From contig NC_090952.1 in the NCBI RefSeq assembly GCF_040807025.1, positions 2,914,001 to 2,978,000 of the forward strand: a DNA stretch of 64,000 bases, given 5' to 3'. The DNA comes from Struthio camelus. Taxonomy: Eukaryota > Chordata > Aves > Struthioniformes > Struthionidae. Within the stretch, counting starts at the first letter, position 1; every line of letters begins with the position of its first letter. The translations under genes were made by a program, and so were the position numbers. Of this stretch, positions 9,831-21,025 are shown in pieces. The notes beneath the pieces were generated by a model. The model worked only from the letters and a program-made list of their open reading frames with translations, did not search any database and had not been told where the DNA came from.

Positions 9831-12800
9831 CGCCCCAGCCATCGCAGCCAGGTGAGTGAGTGGGCACCCCTGGGCTGGGCAGGACCGGGGGCTGCGAGCG
9901 CACCCGGCAGGCTGGCATGCGGGGTCCCCAGGAGCCTGGTGGCCCGGCGGTGCCTGAATGCCGGGGCCTGCTCTGAGCTTGGGAGCCAGCCCCCAGGAGC
10001 GCATCCCCCCCAGGGGGCCGGGGGGCGGTGGAGAGGAGCAAAGGGGACACAGCTCCTGCTCCACGGCCCAGGCAGGGGCAGGCAGCTCGGCTGGCGGGAG
10101 ACAGAGCTTTGCAGCCTGCGCGCGAGCAGGTTTCTCAAGGGGACGCGCTTGGGGCTTTCCCCCGTGGGCTGGGCTCCAGCCTCGCCGCCTGCCTGCTGGG
10201 CACCTCCTGGACAGGCCTCAACTGGTTCCTGTCTGCTGCCAGCCCCGACAGCTCTGCCCACTCTCTTTCTTGGTCACATCTAGGGCAGCTTCTGCCAGGA
10301 GAGGAGGAAGCCCTGGGAAGCATGCGCACCTTTCTGCGAAGCGGAGGCAAGGTAACGGCAGGCACTTGTGCCTGGGCTGTGCCTGCATCTCCCGGTGGGC
10401 GGCCCCTGCACGTGCAACGCTCAGGCGGCCCCGCAAGGGCTGCTGGCTGTGCAGAGCTGCTCCCGTACGGGCACGCCACGCACCGCTGCGTGGCCGCAAA
10501 CGCTCCGGTGCTGCTGCCCATGCCTCTGGCGCACTTACGCTCTCCGTCTCTCTCCTGCCGCTGCCAGGGAGAGGCCGAGAAGCTGCAGTTTCTGGCCGAC
10601 GTCTGCATCCTCTGCAGAGGCGCCAGCACGGATGTCTTGCTGCGGGTCCTGCTTTTCCTGTGCAGGGTGGATCTGGCAAAGGCAATCGAGGTGAGGGCGC
10701 AGGCCGGGGCCTGGGGGAGTGGGCAAGCCTAGCCGGGCACTGGCACACCAGGGAGGCCAGGACTGGGGTGCGTGAGCGTGGGAAGGTGGGGAGCCCTTGC
10801 TCGTGAGCGCAGCGCTGCCCACTGCAGGGCTCCAGAAGCCACCGAGAGCGGGGCAACGAGGGGGCTGCCCTGGGTGCCAGCGCTGGGGTGCGACGGGGGC
10901 ACCTGGGCTCTGCCAGCCTGGCAGGCTCCTCGCTGGCTGCTGACAGCTCCCACGCCGCGTCCTCGCTGCGCTCTCCAGGTGCTGTTGCGAGAGGAGCCCG
11001 TGGAGCAGCTGAGCACTGCGGTGCGGCAGCAAGCCTTCCTCGCCATCGCTGCAATGAGGTAGCTGCCCCAGCCCCTGCCTTGCTCAAGGCCTCCACAGCC
11101 TACGGACCTGACGGCACCAGCTGCAGCTGGGCGGCATCTCCCGTTCGGGGGCAGTCTGAGCGAGGCGTCTGCGGGGCCTCTGCTCTCCCCTGCACGGGCC
11201 TTGACAGTGCTGGAGACGGGAGGGCAGAGAGGGCCCCGGAGCCCTGTCCAGTGTCTCCGGACTTTGCTCACGAAGGCTGAGGCAGGAGCTGCAGAGGGTA
11301 TCGGGCACATGCTGCCGGACCGTCCTCTGTCCCTGGGCCAGCATCACAGGAGGAAGAGGCGCCTCCCCACCTCGCTCCCCTAGCAGCATAGGCTCTGCCG
11401 CCCACCAGCTCTGGAGGTGCCACCGTCAGCCCCCGGCTCTGAGCAGCGCCTCTCCCTCCTTGCAGCAAAGCGAAGCTGGTGCTAGATCGCAACCAGCAGA
11501 CAAGCCTCCTCCAGTCCTGCTTCTGCGCGGTCTTCTTCCTTCCTCCGACAGAGCACATGCAGAGCCTGCAGGCTGCCCTCTACTCCAAGGTACGCCCTGG
11601 CCGAAGGCTGCAGAGCCCGACAGTCCCCCTGGGCTGGTCCCCGGCTGCTCTGTGCCGAGAGATGAACGCAAGCTCCAAGCCAGAGCAGCACTGCAGCATG
11701 GCTTTCCCACCCTCGTGCCTTTTCCCCCTTGCCCTGGCGATGGCCCCGCGTAGTGTCGCCGAGCTGGTCCTCGTGCGGCAGCTCCTCTGCCCTAAGCCTC
11801 TCCCTGGGCACCGCAGGGCCCTGGGTGTCCCCCTCAGGCTGCAGGGATTCAAGCCCCTCTCCTGCAGGCAGGGGGCTCCAGGGAAGAAGTGCCACAAGCC
11901 TCTGTCTTCCTTGCAGACGCTGGCTGCCCTGGACAGCATGCTGCAGGCGCTGGTGCTCACATGTCTCTCGCCTGCTCTCCTGGAGCTGCAGAACATCCTG
12001 CAGGTGTGGCATTTAGGCAAAGAGTGGCCTTCACAGGGACTGTTTCTCACCCCAAAACAAAGGGACTCTCTGGAGGGGACCTCCCTCTGCTCGGCCCCGC
12101 AGCGCTAGGGGCAGAGAGCATGCCGCAGGGAGAGGAGCGTCTCCCTCGGGGGAGCGAGGCTTCCCCACCGTGCTCTTCTGCAAGCCCAGGGTCTCCTGGC
12201 TGCAGTCAAGAGTCCTTTCTTGCCCACCCGACTCCTGCAGTGGAAGGCAAAGCCCTAACCCCTGGCCCTCCGCGACAGGAGGGCCCAGCGGGCCCTTTCT
12301 GGCAAGCAGCAGAGGCTGCAGGAGCCACGGGAGCCTGCTGCCTGCCTGGCTCCAGCCGCTCAGCCGAGGGGACTTGTCCCTAGTTTGGGGGGACTCGCAA
12401 GGCAAGAACCCACTTACGGGCTTTGCTCCTGCTCCCAGGAGCTGAAGGGCAAAGCCGAGCAGGCATCAGCAGAGCTGCCTCGCTTGCAGCAGCTGGCAGG
12501 TCACCGCGCAGACCAGCAGCTTTTCTCCTCCCAGGTCCTGCTGCCCTTCCTCCGGTCCAAGCAAGCAGCCACGCGCCAGAGGGCTGTGGGGCGCATTGCC
12601 GAGCTCACGCAGCTCCTGGTCACCCCTCCCTTGCTCAAGGTAAGCCGCCTCAGGACCAGGCAACCTCCAGGCGCCCCATCACCCCTCCATGGTGCTCCGG
12701 AGCCTTCTGCAGCTCCGCGCTGCCTCCAAGGGAAGCCTGGCTACAAGGTAGGGCACCCAGCAAGGCCCTGCCCCGAAGCTATGCTCTTGGCCATGCCTCG

Positions 12801-15800
12801 GTGGGCTTCCTCCTGCAGGCCCTGCTCTCTCAGACGCCACCTCTGCTCGCAGCCCTGGGCAGGGCAGCACTGCCCTGGGCACACGCTGTGGGCCCAACAG
12901 CTCTGGCAGCCCTCCCTGCCCAGCCCCTTTGGTAGGCCCTCCACAGCTCCCGCTCACCTGCGGTCCAGTCACGGCTTAAACGTGGCCTCGGGGCTTTGGT
13001 GGCAAGCAGCACCCTTCAGCCCTGCCTCCCTCCCCCAGGTCCGCTCGCCCTTGGAAGGAAGCAGTGACGGCCCTGACGACTGCAGGAGGAAGCAGTTCTC
13101 CATCCTGGGTGGGCTGGTGGGACACGTCATCCTGTGCTGTGCCTGCCAGGACCAAGGCACCAGTCACGGAGCTGCAGAAGCTCTTCACCACCTGTACACG
13201 TTCATCCTACAGGAAGAAAGTAAGAGAAGCGGCCGCAGGCTGAGTCCTCCCACACACGCACAGAGCCAGGCAAGGGCAGGCAAGACACCGTGCTGCCTCA
13301 GCCACTCTCCGCAGCAGCAGCAAAGAGCCAGAAACTCCTGCCTTGTAGGCGCAGGGCAAGCACTGCGTAAAGGCCAGGGCCCACAGAGGCCAGGCTCAGC
13401 GTAGCGGGCCCGTAAGCAGGAGGCCACGGGGGATGTGATCTGCAGCCAGCTCTCTGGGGAGAGAGGGGGCATGCACACACTACTTAATAAGCAGCAGCCA
13501 CCTCCTAGACTTCACGCAGGGCCGTCAGCTGCCTTGCTGGAATCCCTCGCCTGCTTACCAACGGGCTGGAAAACCTTCAGCAGCCCCTGCTCCTCTTAGG
13601 GCTTCTGTCTCGCTTCCTACTAGAACGGCTGCTCAAACGCCTCTGCCTTGTGGTAGTCTTAAAAGCCGTTTCCCCTCCCACCTGCCTTGCGATAGGCCCA
13701 GGACTTCCCTGGAAAGCCTGCTCCCCATCCATTTCTGGCACGCCTGCTTTCTCTGCCAGCAACGTTTCTCGCTGAGGCCTGCAGGGTACCACCTCTGAGT
13801 CACCATCCTCCCTCCTAATTGCCCTGTGTCTCCCCTCCTGTCCAGGCATGGGGCTGTCCCAGGATAGCCCAAAGCACCTGCAGATCCAAAAGGACAGGGA
13901 AGAGGCAAAAAGCCGCCTTTCGCCGCCCAACAACGTTAGGGAAATCACCGCGGTAAGGAGCGCCTCCGTTGCTGGGACTGCCGGCCGTGGGGTCAGCATG
14001 ATGCTCAGATGAACAGAGGGACCCTTTGACAGGGGGACTAACGGGTGCTTGCCGTCATCGGGCAGGGGGCTCACCTTGTTCTTGAGCATGGACTAGCCAC
14101 AAGTTTGTGGCCTGGCCCCCTCCCCCCCCCCCCACCAGAGCTCTGCTTTCCCACAGGAGCAGCAGAGGGGCACCCTGAGCCCAACCGCCCACTTCCTGCC
14201 TGGGGCCATCACCCAGCCCAGCTCAACCCCTGCTCCTGGCTCTCCTGGCAGCACAGAGGCAGCACTGCCACACGTTTCTCTCCAGAGCCGCGCTCACTGC
14301 TCAGCTGGGCAGCAGCCAGCAGCACGAGGGCACTGCGTGTGATGCATCTCTCTTCCCTGCCTCCTTTGTCCTCTAGATGTTTGCAAAATACCTCCAGGCC
14401 TCGGAGAGAGCAGATCTCATTGTCGTAGCCATCAGGGCCATGAGCTGCTCCAGTGCCTTTGTCACACAGGCAGCCGCTCACATGCTGGATGTGCTGGTGA
14501 CAGAGGACGCCTCTCAGCTGAAGCACGTAAGTCGCCTGCGGCTGGCATGGCCGGGGCTCGAGCCCTGCAGGGCATTGTTTTCCCTCTGAACGCAGGTCTC
14601 CCCCCCAGGCACCTAAGAGCCTTTGAGGCCAGCACGGAGCAGTGGGAAGGGAAGCAGTTGTCGGTGGGAGCTGGAGAAATGCCTCCCTCCATGCCATGTC
14701 CCCTGCAGGTGGCCAACATCATGAGGTGCATCTGCAGCTGCCTGATGGCCATCAAAGAGGCGTCTGCCCGGCACAGCGTGAACAGGGCTCTTCTGGAGCT
14801 GACCTGCGCATACCCTCACGAGGCAGTCGTGAGCCTCTTGCACTGTTCGCCGACATGCAACAGGTACGGGGCTCAGCTGCCTGCAGGGCTCAGGGCCCAG
14901 CAGCCTTGGGAGCTCATGCCATGGGGGCTACCAGAGAGGTGGAGATCTCCAGGACCCCCGCTGAGGGACTGGCCCCAGTGCTGGTGCATGAGGCAGGGCT
15001 GCAGCAGGCAGAGGTGATCAGGCCTGCCTGGAGCGCTGCTCGAGTGAGCCGCAGAGCCTGGCTGCCTTGGTGCCTGCCTGCGCCATAAGGAACTGCAGCT
15101 CGGCCACGTGCTGCTGGTGGGGCAGGGCGCAGTGGCTGTTGCTAGCAAAGGGCAGTGGGCAGAGGCAGGGCTGGTGGCCAGCCTGGGCCCTCCAGGGTAG
15201 CCAGGCCACGGCGCGCCCAAGGCAGCCTGCTGACAGAGCGCTCGGGGCCTACAGCGCTGCCAAGGCCATGTGGCGGGTGATGGTCTCGGAGCCCGGCGCT
15301 GCAGAGAAGGTGCTGCCCGAACTACTGAGGCTGCTGGAGGACTCTGGGACCCAGGCTGCTGGACCACTGGGCAAGACATCCGCCTTCATCGGGAACAACG
15401 CGGGCATCCTTTCGTGGGCTGTGAGTTTCCAGGCGAGGCCTCCATCACCTTCAGGGCTGTGCTTGCCTCCCCAGGCAAGAGGCAGCGCTCCCTTTCGCCC
15501 TCCCCATCTGCCCCCCAAGATGTCACCTCCCACAGGGCACACACACCTCAGGGCCATGGCCAGCAGGGCTCTGCCCAGCGTCTAGCCTCTGCTGGGCCAG
15601 TGCACTGGGCTGCCGAGCACCGCCTGGAGCCCTGCGCGCACAAGCTCGGGGCCTGCCTGGGCAGCTCTCTGGCCTCCTGGGTCTCTGCATCTCCTGGCCT
15701 TCCTCAGCAGGCTGGAAGCTTGTGCTAGGGGCAGGCTTAGCGGTTGGGACAGGGTTCAGGGCCAGGCAGGGCCCACGCACAGCCCAAGCAGGCTGCAAGG

Positions 15801-18800
15801 GCTGACACAGGAGATAACGCGAGAGCCGCCCCCCTCCCCCCCGCCCAGGTTGATGTCCATGCCCACGCAGGAAGGCTCGATGGGCCCATGCCACAAACAG
15901 GAGCTGAGCCTCAAGAGCTTCCATGACTTAGCCCTGCCCAGACAGCCAGGCCGCGCGCACACCGCGCTGCATCTGCTGGGGCACAGGGCAGCGCCTGAGC
16001 CTCACGCCCCAAGCTCGGCCAGGGCAACACCATCTCACCACTGACAACCGTCTCTTGGGTGTTTGTTGCAGGCAACCAGGGCGCTGCACGAGATTCTCCA
16101 TCAGCCCCTCTGCCCCCAGGAGGTGAAGCTCTTTTTCCCCCAACTCCTCCTGGCACTGCTCTTCCGCATTTCCCTCGCTCTCGAGATGATGCCAGAGGAG
16201 GTTGCTGTCTTCTGGGGGCAATGCCAACAGCATCAGGCTGCTGCCTCCAGCCCCACCAGGTACTGCCTCCCACTTCCCCCACCTCTGCCCTGCACCTGGA
16301 GCCAAGGCCAGGGCTCCCAGGGTGACCTGGCCTTTTCTCTGCGGGCAGGTGCGCAGCAGAGGCCATGAAAGCACTGCTCTGCTGGGCCAACTACAAGAGC
16401 CAAGTGCTTGCCCTGGAGAGCAAGGGCGCCTGGGACATGCTCCTCACTGCCGCCACCCACCACTGCGGAGTGGCTTTGCTGGCCATGTGAGAGCCCCCTT
16501 CTCCCCGCTCTCCCCTAGCCCTTCTCCCCACTGATGGGACGCCCTACACAACCCCCTTCCTCGTGGCTGACAGGCCGGCCCCAGCTCTCCACAAAGGAGC
16601 TGCACTCTCAGCCCTTGTCACTGAGGGATGGCACAGGGGAACGGCAAAGGGCTGGGTGTGGATTCGGGGGGTGGTCTCGCTCTGTCGCTGCCCAGCTCTG
16701 AGAGCTCCCCTCCTGGAGGAGAGCTGGTGTTACCAGGCACAAAAGAGGGTGATGCACAGCAGCAGTCGCCTCCCCCACCCCCACCAAGGGCAGCCCAGCA
16801 GGGAAGGGGCAGGAGGCACAGGGGAACACTGCAAGAGCCCGGGGGGTGGGGGCACGGGGCAGGACTCCACAGTGCGCAGGACATGGGCTGTGCTGCAAGG
16901 CAGACTTCAGGGCAGGAAGGGAGCTTCTCCAGCCTCCTCCACCAAAACGAGCCTCCTCCTGTTGGACACTGCCTTTCTAATGGCAAGCTGGGGTGGCAAG
17001 ACACCACACCTCCAGGAGCAAATGCTGCTGCCTGCTGGAGCTGAGCACAAACATGGCCTCACCCTGCCTGGCCTGTGGGAGAACACCTAGACTGGGCAGT
17101 GCCATGCCACAAGAGGTTTGCCTGCCCTGCTCAAGGCCAACACTACCTTCTTCCCCCTGCCAGAGAGATGAGGAAGGCCCCCAGGCCCCAGCGTGCCTAC
17201 ATCTTCCACCACCTGCTAGAGCTGCTCAGCAGGGAGAAGCCCTCCCATGAGATCCCTGCTATGGCTTTCCTCGTCGAGGTGAGCTCAGCAGCCAGCGCTG
17301 CATCTCGGGGGTGCCTCAAACCACTCTGCTCTCTTGTGCCCACCACTGCACCGTGGGTGGCAATGAATGGAGCGGGGTGGTGGGTGCACTCCGAGCAGTA
17401 CCTCGGTCCATTTCTGGTGGGGGAACGCTTGCCACTACCTGTCTTTCCTATCTATCTGCTTTGTGCCTGCTCTCCCTACTCAACTGCTCCTCAGAGGCAT
17501 GACAGTAAGAGGCTGCAGCTGGTGGCCAGGCCTGGAGGAACAAGCGAGCTAGCTGCACAGCGTGCCCTGAGGCACAGGACAGGGCCACAGGGGCTCTCCC
17601 AACCACTGCTGCCTTGCCCGGGTCTGGTGGCCTTGCCCTCAGCTGGTGGTTGGATCCAGCACTGCAGGATATGGGGAGTCCTGCAGCTTTGTCAGTCTGC
17701 CACTGCTGTGTGTGTTTCAGCTGCTGGGCTGTGCTGACCTCAGGGGAGAGGACCATCACATCCTGAACCTCTTCCTGAGATACCTGCAAAGCCAGAGCTC
17801 AGTGATGCGCAGGCTGGTGTTCAGGGGCCTCCTCAGGCTGTGGGAGAGACCTGAGATGGTGAGCGAGCGGGGACAGCCAGCTGAAGCCATGCCAGAGGCC
17901 TGGGGCTGGGTAGGAGGGGCTGGGTAACTCCGTAGCTTACAACTCAGGAGCTGTCCTCTTCCTCTGCCCACTTTGGGAGTCCTTTGGGACAGGGCCCTGG
18001 CTCTGCTGCACAAGGAGAAAGGCACCGGTGCCGGCAGCAGACCCAGACCCTGGCCCTGCACCAAGCAAGCCACCTCCAAACCACCTCAGTCACGAGAATG
18101 CTGTGCTGAAGGAAGTTGCCGCCTTTCCCACAGGCAAGGAAAATGCAGGCCCTCTTGCCAGCCCTCATGGAGAGCCTGCAGGACGCAGACAGGGACATCC
18201 GCGAGAAGGCCCTAGCTCTGCTCAGCAGCATGATCCATCTCCTGGACGGGCAGAGGGCCAGCCTCATCGTTCCGCAGCTGGCTGAGAAACTCTTGCCACT
18301 CTTCAATGATGTAAGGCTCGGGAGAGAGTCAGGGGCCCGCTGGGTCCCCCAGGATCTGATGCGGATGGCCAGCCCAGGCTGCTCCAGCCACATTGAGCCC
18401 CTTGCCCATCGTGGTTTTGGAGCAGCCAGGGCTGAGCTCCTCTCCTCTTCCTTCCCACCAGGAGTCCGGCTGCGTCAGAAACCTCTCCATCAACCTCCTG
18501 AAAGATATGATGACAATGGTAGCGGGCACCACAAGAAAACTGATGAGGAAGCAAGTGCAGAGGAGCCTGCTCCTCCTCTTCTTCCACTTGCACGACCAGG
18601 TCCAGAGCGTGGCCCAGGTGTGGATTTCTGACCTGACCAGTCATTGCGGGAGGGCAATGCTGACCCCCTCCCCACCTTGGCTGGGCCTCAGCATCAAGAG
18701 CAAAGGCTGCCAGCAGTCGCTCCCTTTGAATGGGTGTTACCTTGAGGCCCAACCTCCGGAGGCCCTGAGGAGGGCACAGAGCCTCCTCCCTGTCTCTACC

Positions 18801-21025
18801 AAGCCACCCACTGCACTGCCTTCATCCTCCTGCCATGCCTCTTCCTGCACAGATGGACAGAGAGCTGAGGTCCCCTCACAGCCCCACTCCCTCCCTACAG
18901 CCCTCCACCAGTGCGGGCCATAGCAAGAGCCCCGGCAGGCCCAGGGCTAGCAGGGGCTGAGCAGCTGGCCATTTCCCAGAGCTCCTCCACCTGCTCCAAC
19001 AAGGCTCGGCAGCCATCCATGGCCAAAACAGCCTAAGCACTCGAGGCCCCACAGGTTTCCCAGCTGTCCCTGCAGGAGTCAAAGGCCAGGGTTATGCTCT
19101 CCCCATCACGGCCCTCCTCCCCTCCTGCCCCACCACACTCTGCCCAGGGGACACCCAGGTAGAGGGGCGCAGCATGTCTAAGGCATGACCACCACAGCAA
19201 CAGAGTTCACCCTACCCATGGCCAGGGCACTTGGCCCCTGCAGAGGGGCGCAGCACCCTCAAGGGGTTGCGAGAGCCAGCACGTTGCCCAGCCTCCCCCA
19301 GCCTGGGGAGGGCAGAGACACACAGACTTGCAATCAGGGCAGAGGACCAGCCCTGCATCTGGAGCCTGGCCACAAGGCAACAGCAACTGAGCAGGACAGG
19401 GAGCCCAGCACCCTGCTGGGAAGCCCCAGGGGAGGCTCTTCTGCCCGAGTCCTGCACTGCCGTCTCTGGGACTGCAGCACTTCAGCCTCCTCCTGGCTTG
19501 GCTACAGCTCAGCACCTCTTGGCCATCTCTGTCCTGCTGCCCTGGCAGCATGTGGCGCCTGAGATGGTGGTTGCCTCACATCTCTGCCTGGGACACTGAA
19601 CCCAGTGGCAGACTTGGTGCCCAGCTGCAGCATCTTCCCACCACGGGCTAAGAAAGGCTCTGAGCCTCACCACAAGGACGGGGGCACAGGATCTCCTCCC
19701 CTGGGCCACGGTGGCATCTCCCACTCTCTGCTGCTGTGCAGGCCTCGCAGGAAGCCCTCCTGGGCGCTGCCAAGTTCCTGAAATGGCAGCAGCTCACCTA
19801 CCTCACCGAGACAGGACAGACAAGGCGCATCAGCGAGTACCTGGTAAGCACAGCCCCAAAGCACCCAGCCTGCATAAGGCCTGGCCCCCTCCAGGCCCGA
19901 GCTGTGCCCCTCGCTCACCTCTGGCATGCTCAAGCAACTCCAGCCCACCTGGCACCTCATCATCCCTGGGCAGCACCGGGGCCTCTGCTCCCTCCAAACC
20001 CGAGCGCTACGCGCCTCCTGGCCGGGCACCGTGAACGCCCTGGCAGGCGATGGAAGGGGAGACTGCTCCTAGGTGGAGGTGCTGGCCAGCTGAGGGGGGA
20101 GGCTCGGCACCAACCACCAACCCTTGTGCTCTCCCCAGCTGGCAAAGGAGAACAACAGAGCAGAATACCTGCGCCAGAGCCTGCGCTACCTGCAGAGCCC
20201 GCAGGAGCCCTTGCAAGAGGAAGCCGTGAGGTTCCTTGGTGAGCCACAACCCCTCCGGGGGTCCCTCTCTGTCCCAGGGCAGCTTGGCCCCAGCCCTGGC
20301 TTTTGGGCTGGCAGCCACAACCAGCCCCGGGGCTCTGCCAGAGCCCCGGGGCTGGCCACGCCAGCAGGGCTGGGAAGGAGCTCTGCTGCTGGCAGTGCGC
20401 TGGGGAGCGGGATTTGTGACAGGCTGTGTGTGCCTAGGGCTCATTGGACGGCAGATGAGGGAGCAGGATGAGGAGGAGCTGCAGCACATTTGCAAGGGTG
20501 AGTGAGGGCAGTGGCAGGTCAGCCAGGGCTGACGGGGAGGAAGACACACCCTGGGCAGTGAGCACCAATCCCCACTCCCTGGCAAGCAGGGCTCTGCTCC
20601 CCCCTCACGCAGCAGGGGCCTTGTGGGGAGAGGAGAGAGAGTTCAGGGGCCCTTGGGACATTCCTGGCCAGACACTTGCTGCTGAGCCATTTGTCCCCCC
20701 GCTTCCTCCTGGCCACGGGAAGAGCTAGGTGGGACTAGCCCCGGCAGCAGGGGAGGGGAAGCCTGGGGTCTGCGCAGATCCAGGGGGGTTGATCTCTGCT
20801 CTGGTCCTTGCTCTTTCAGCCCTTGAAACCTTGCAGAAGAGAGCCAGGCCCTCCACTTGTTCGCTGGTGGCCCAAACCATCCTGATCCTGAGAGCTTCAA
20901 GGACAAAGTCTCCAGCCAGAGCCAGCCAAGGAACCCTCTTCTCCTGGATCAGGAACAAGTGGCAGAGGTGGCAGCGGCCTCTAAGACACAGCAGCCTTTG
21001 CTGCTGCACCTCTGCTCACTTCTGA
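9080..21025 (+). CDS. Maestro/HEAT-repeat (MROH-like) protein, copy 1, 22 coding exons
   Basis: Coding exons by splice site and phase: 9080-9851, 10284-10351, 10568-10690, 10979-11058, 11466-11589, 11917-12003, 12439-12639, 13039-13219, 13846-13952, 14377-14526, 14709-14863, 15255-15420, 16072-16259, 16349-16486, 17164-17278, 17721-17858, 18134-18310, 18462-18617, 19742-19843, 20139-20238, 20438-20497, 20820-21025. All introns are GT-AG and the phases join into 3594 nt, or 1197 residues. Residues 1-257 are an acidic repeat tail. From about 280 on, the protein is a run of amphipathic helices. The clearest maestro block is at about 886-1129, with LRYLQSQSSVMRRLVFRGLL, DADRDIREKALALLSS and ESGCVRNLSINLLKDMM. 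HEAT repeats are protein-binding scaffolds; the molecular role of this family is little known, with testis links for MRO and MROH2B in mammals. The ATG lies one base after an acceptor, so a 5' noncoding exon is expected. Distinctive residues here: LLVT in exon 7, LPELL in exon 12, LSSM and LFND in exon 17, LFSW in exon 22. Family is confident; orthology to a numbered MROH member is not. Confidence 0.88.
20321..20355. repeat. 35-bp inverted repeat in intron 20 of gene copy 1
   Basis: CCAGCCCCGGGGCTCTG and its reverse complement face each other with a single unmatched base between them. It could fold into a strong GC hairpin. Genes 2 and 3 have a much shorter sequence at this place (about 41101-41120 and 61866-61885). 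Confidence 0.85.

Larger units (their letters stand above)
1..20737 (+). repeat. Tandem segmental duplication unit 1 (20,737 bp)
   Basis: The first bases of the window recur at 20738, 41496 and 62261 and the units align collinearly throughout, with the same genes, LINEs and minisatellite in the same order. The phase chosen here is set by the window edge, not by a biological breakpoint; a more natural unit would run from the CpG island to the next one. This unit lacks the 77-79 bp block that units 2 and 3 carry near the CpG island and has a longer intron 20 in its gene copy. Confidence 0.97.

Noticed and set aside
8770-10050. Minus-strand open frame of 424-426 codons, Ser/Pro-rich, opposite exon 1 (also 50316-51590)
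   Set aside because: It is the complement of the GAG repeat (TCC/CTC codons). The plus strand has the splice-supported gene.
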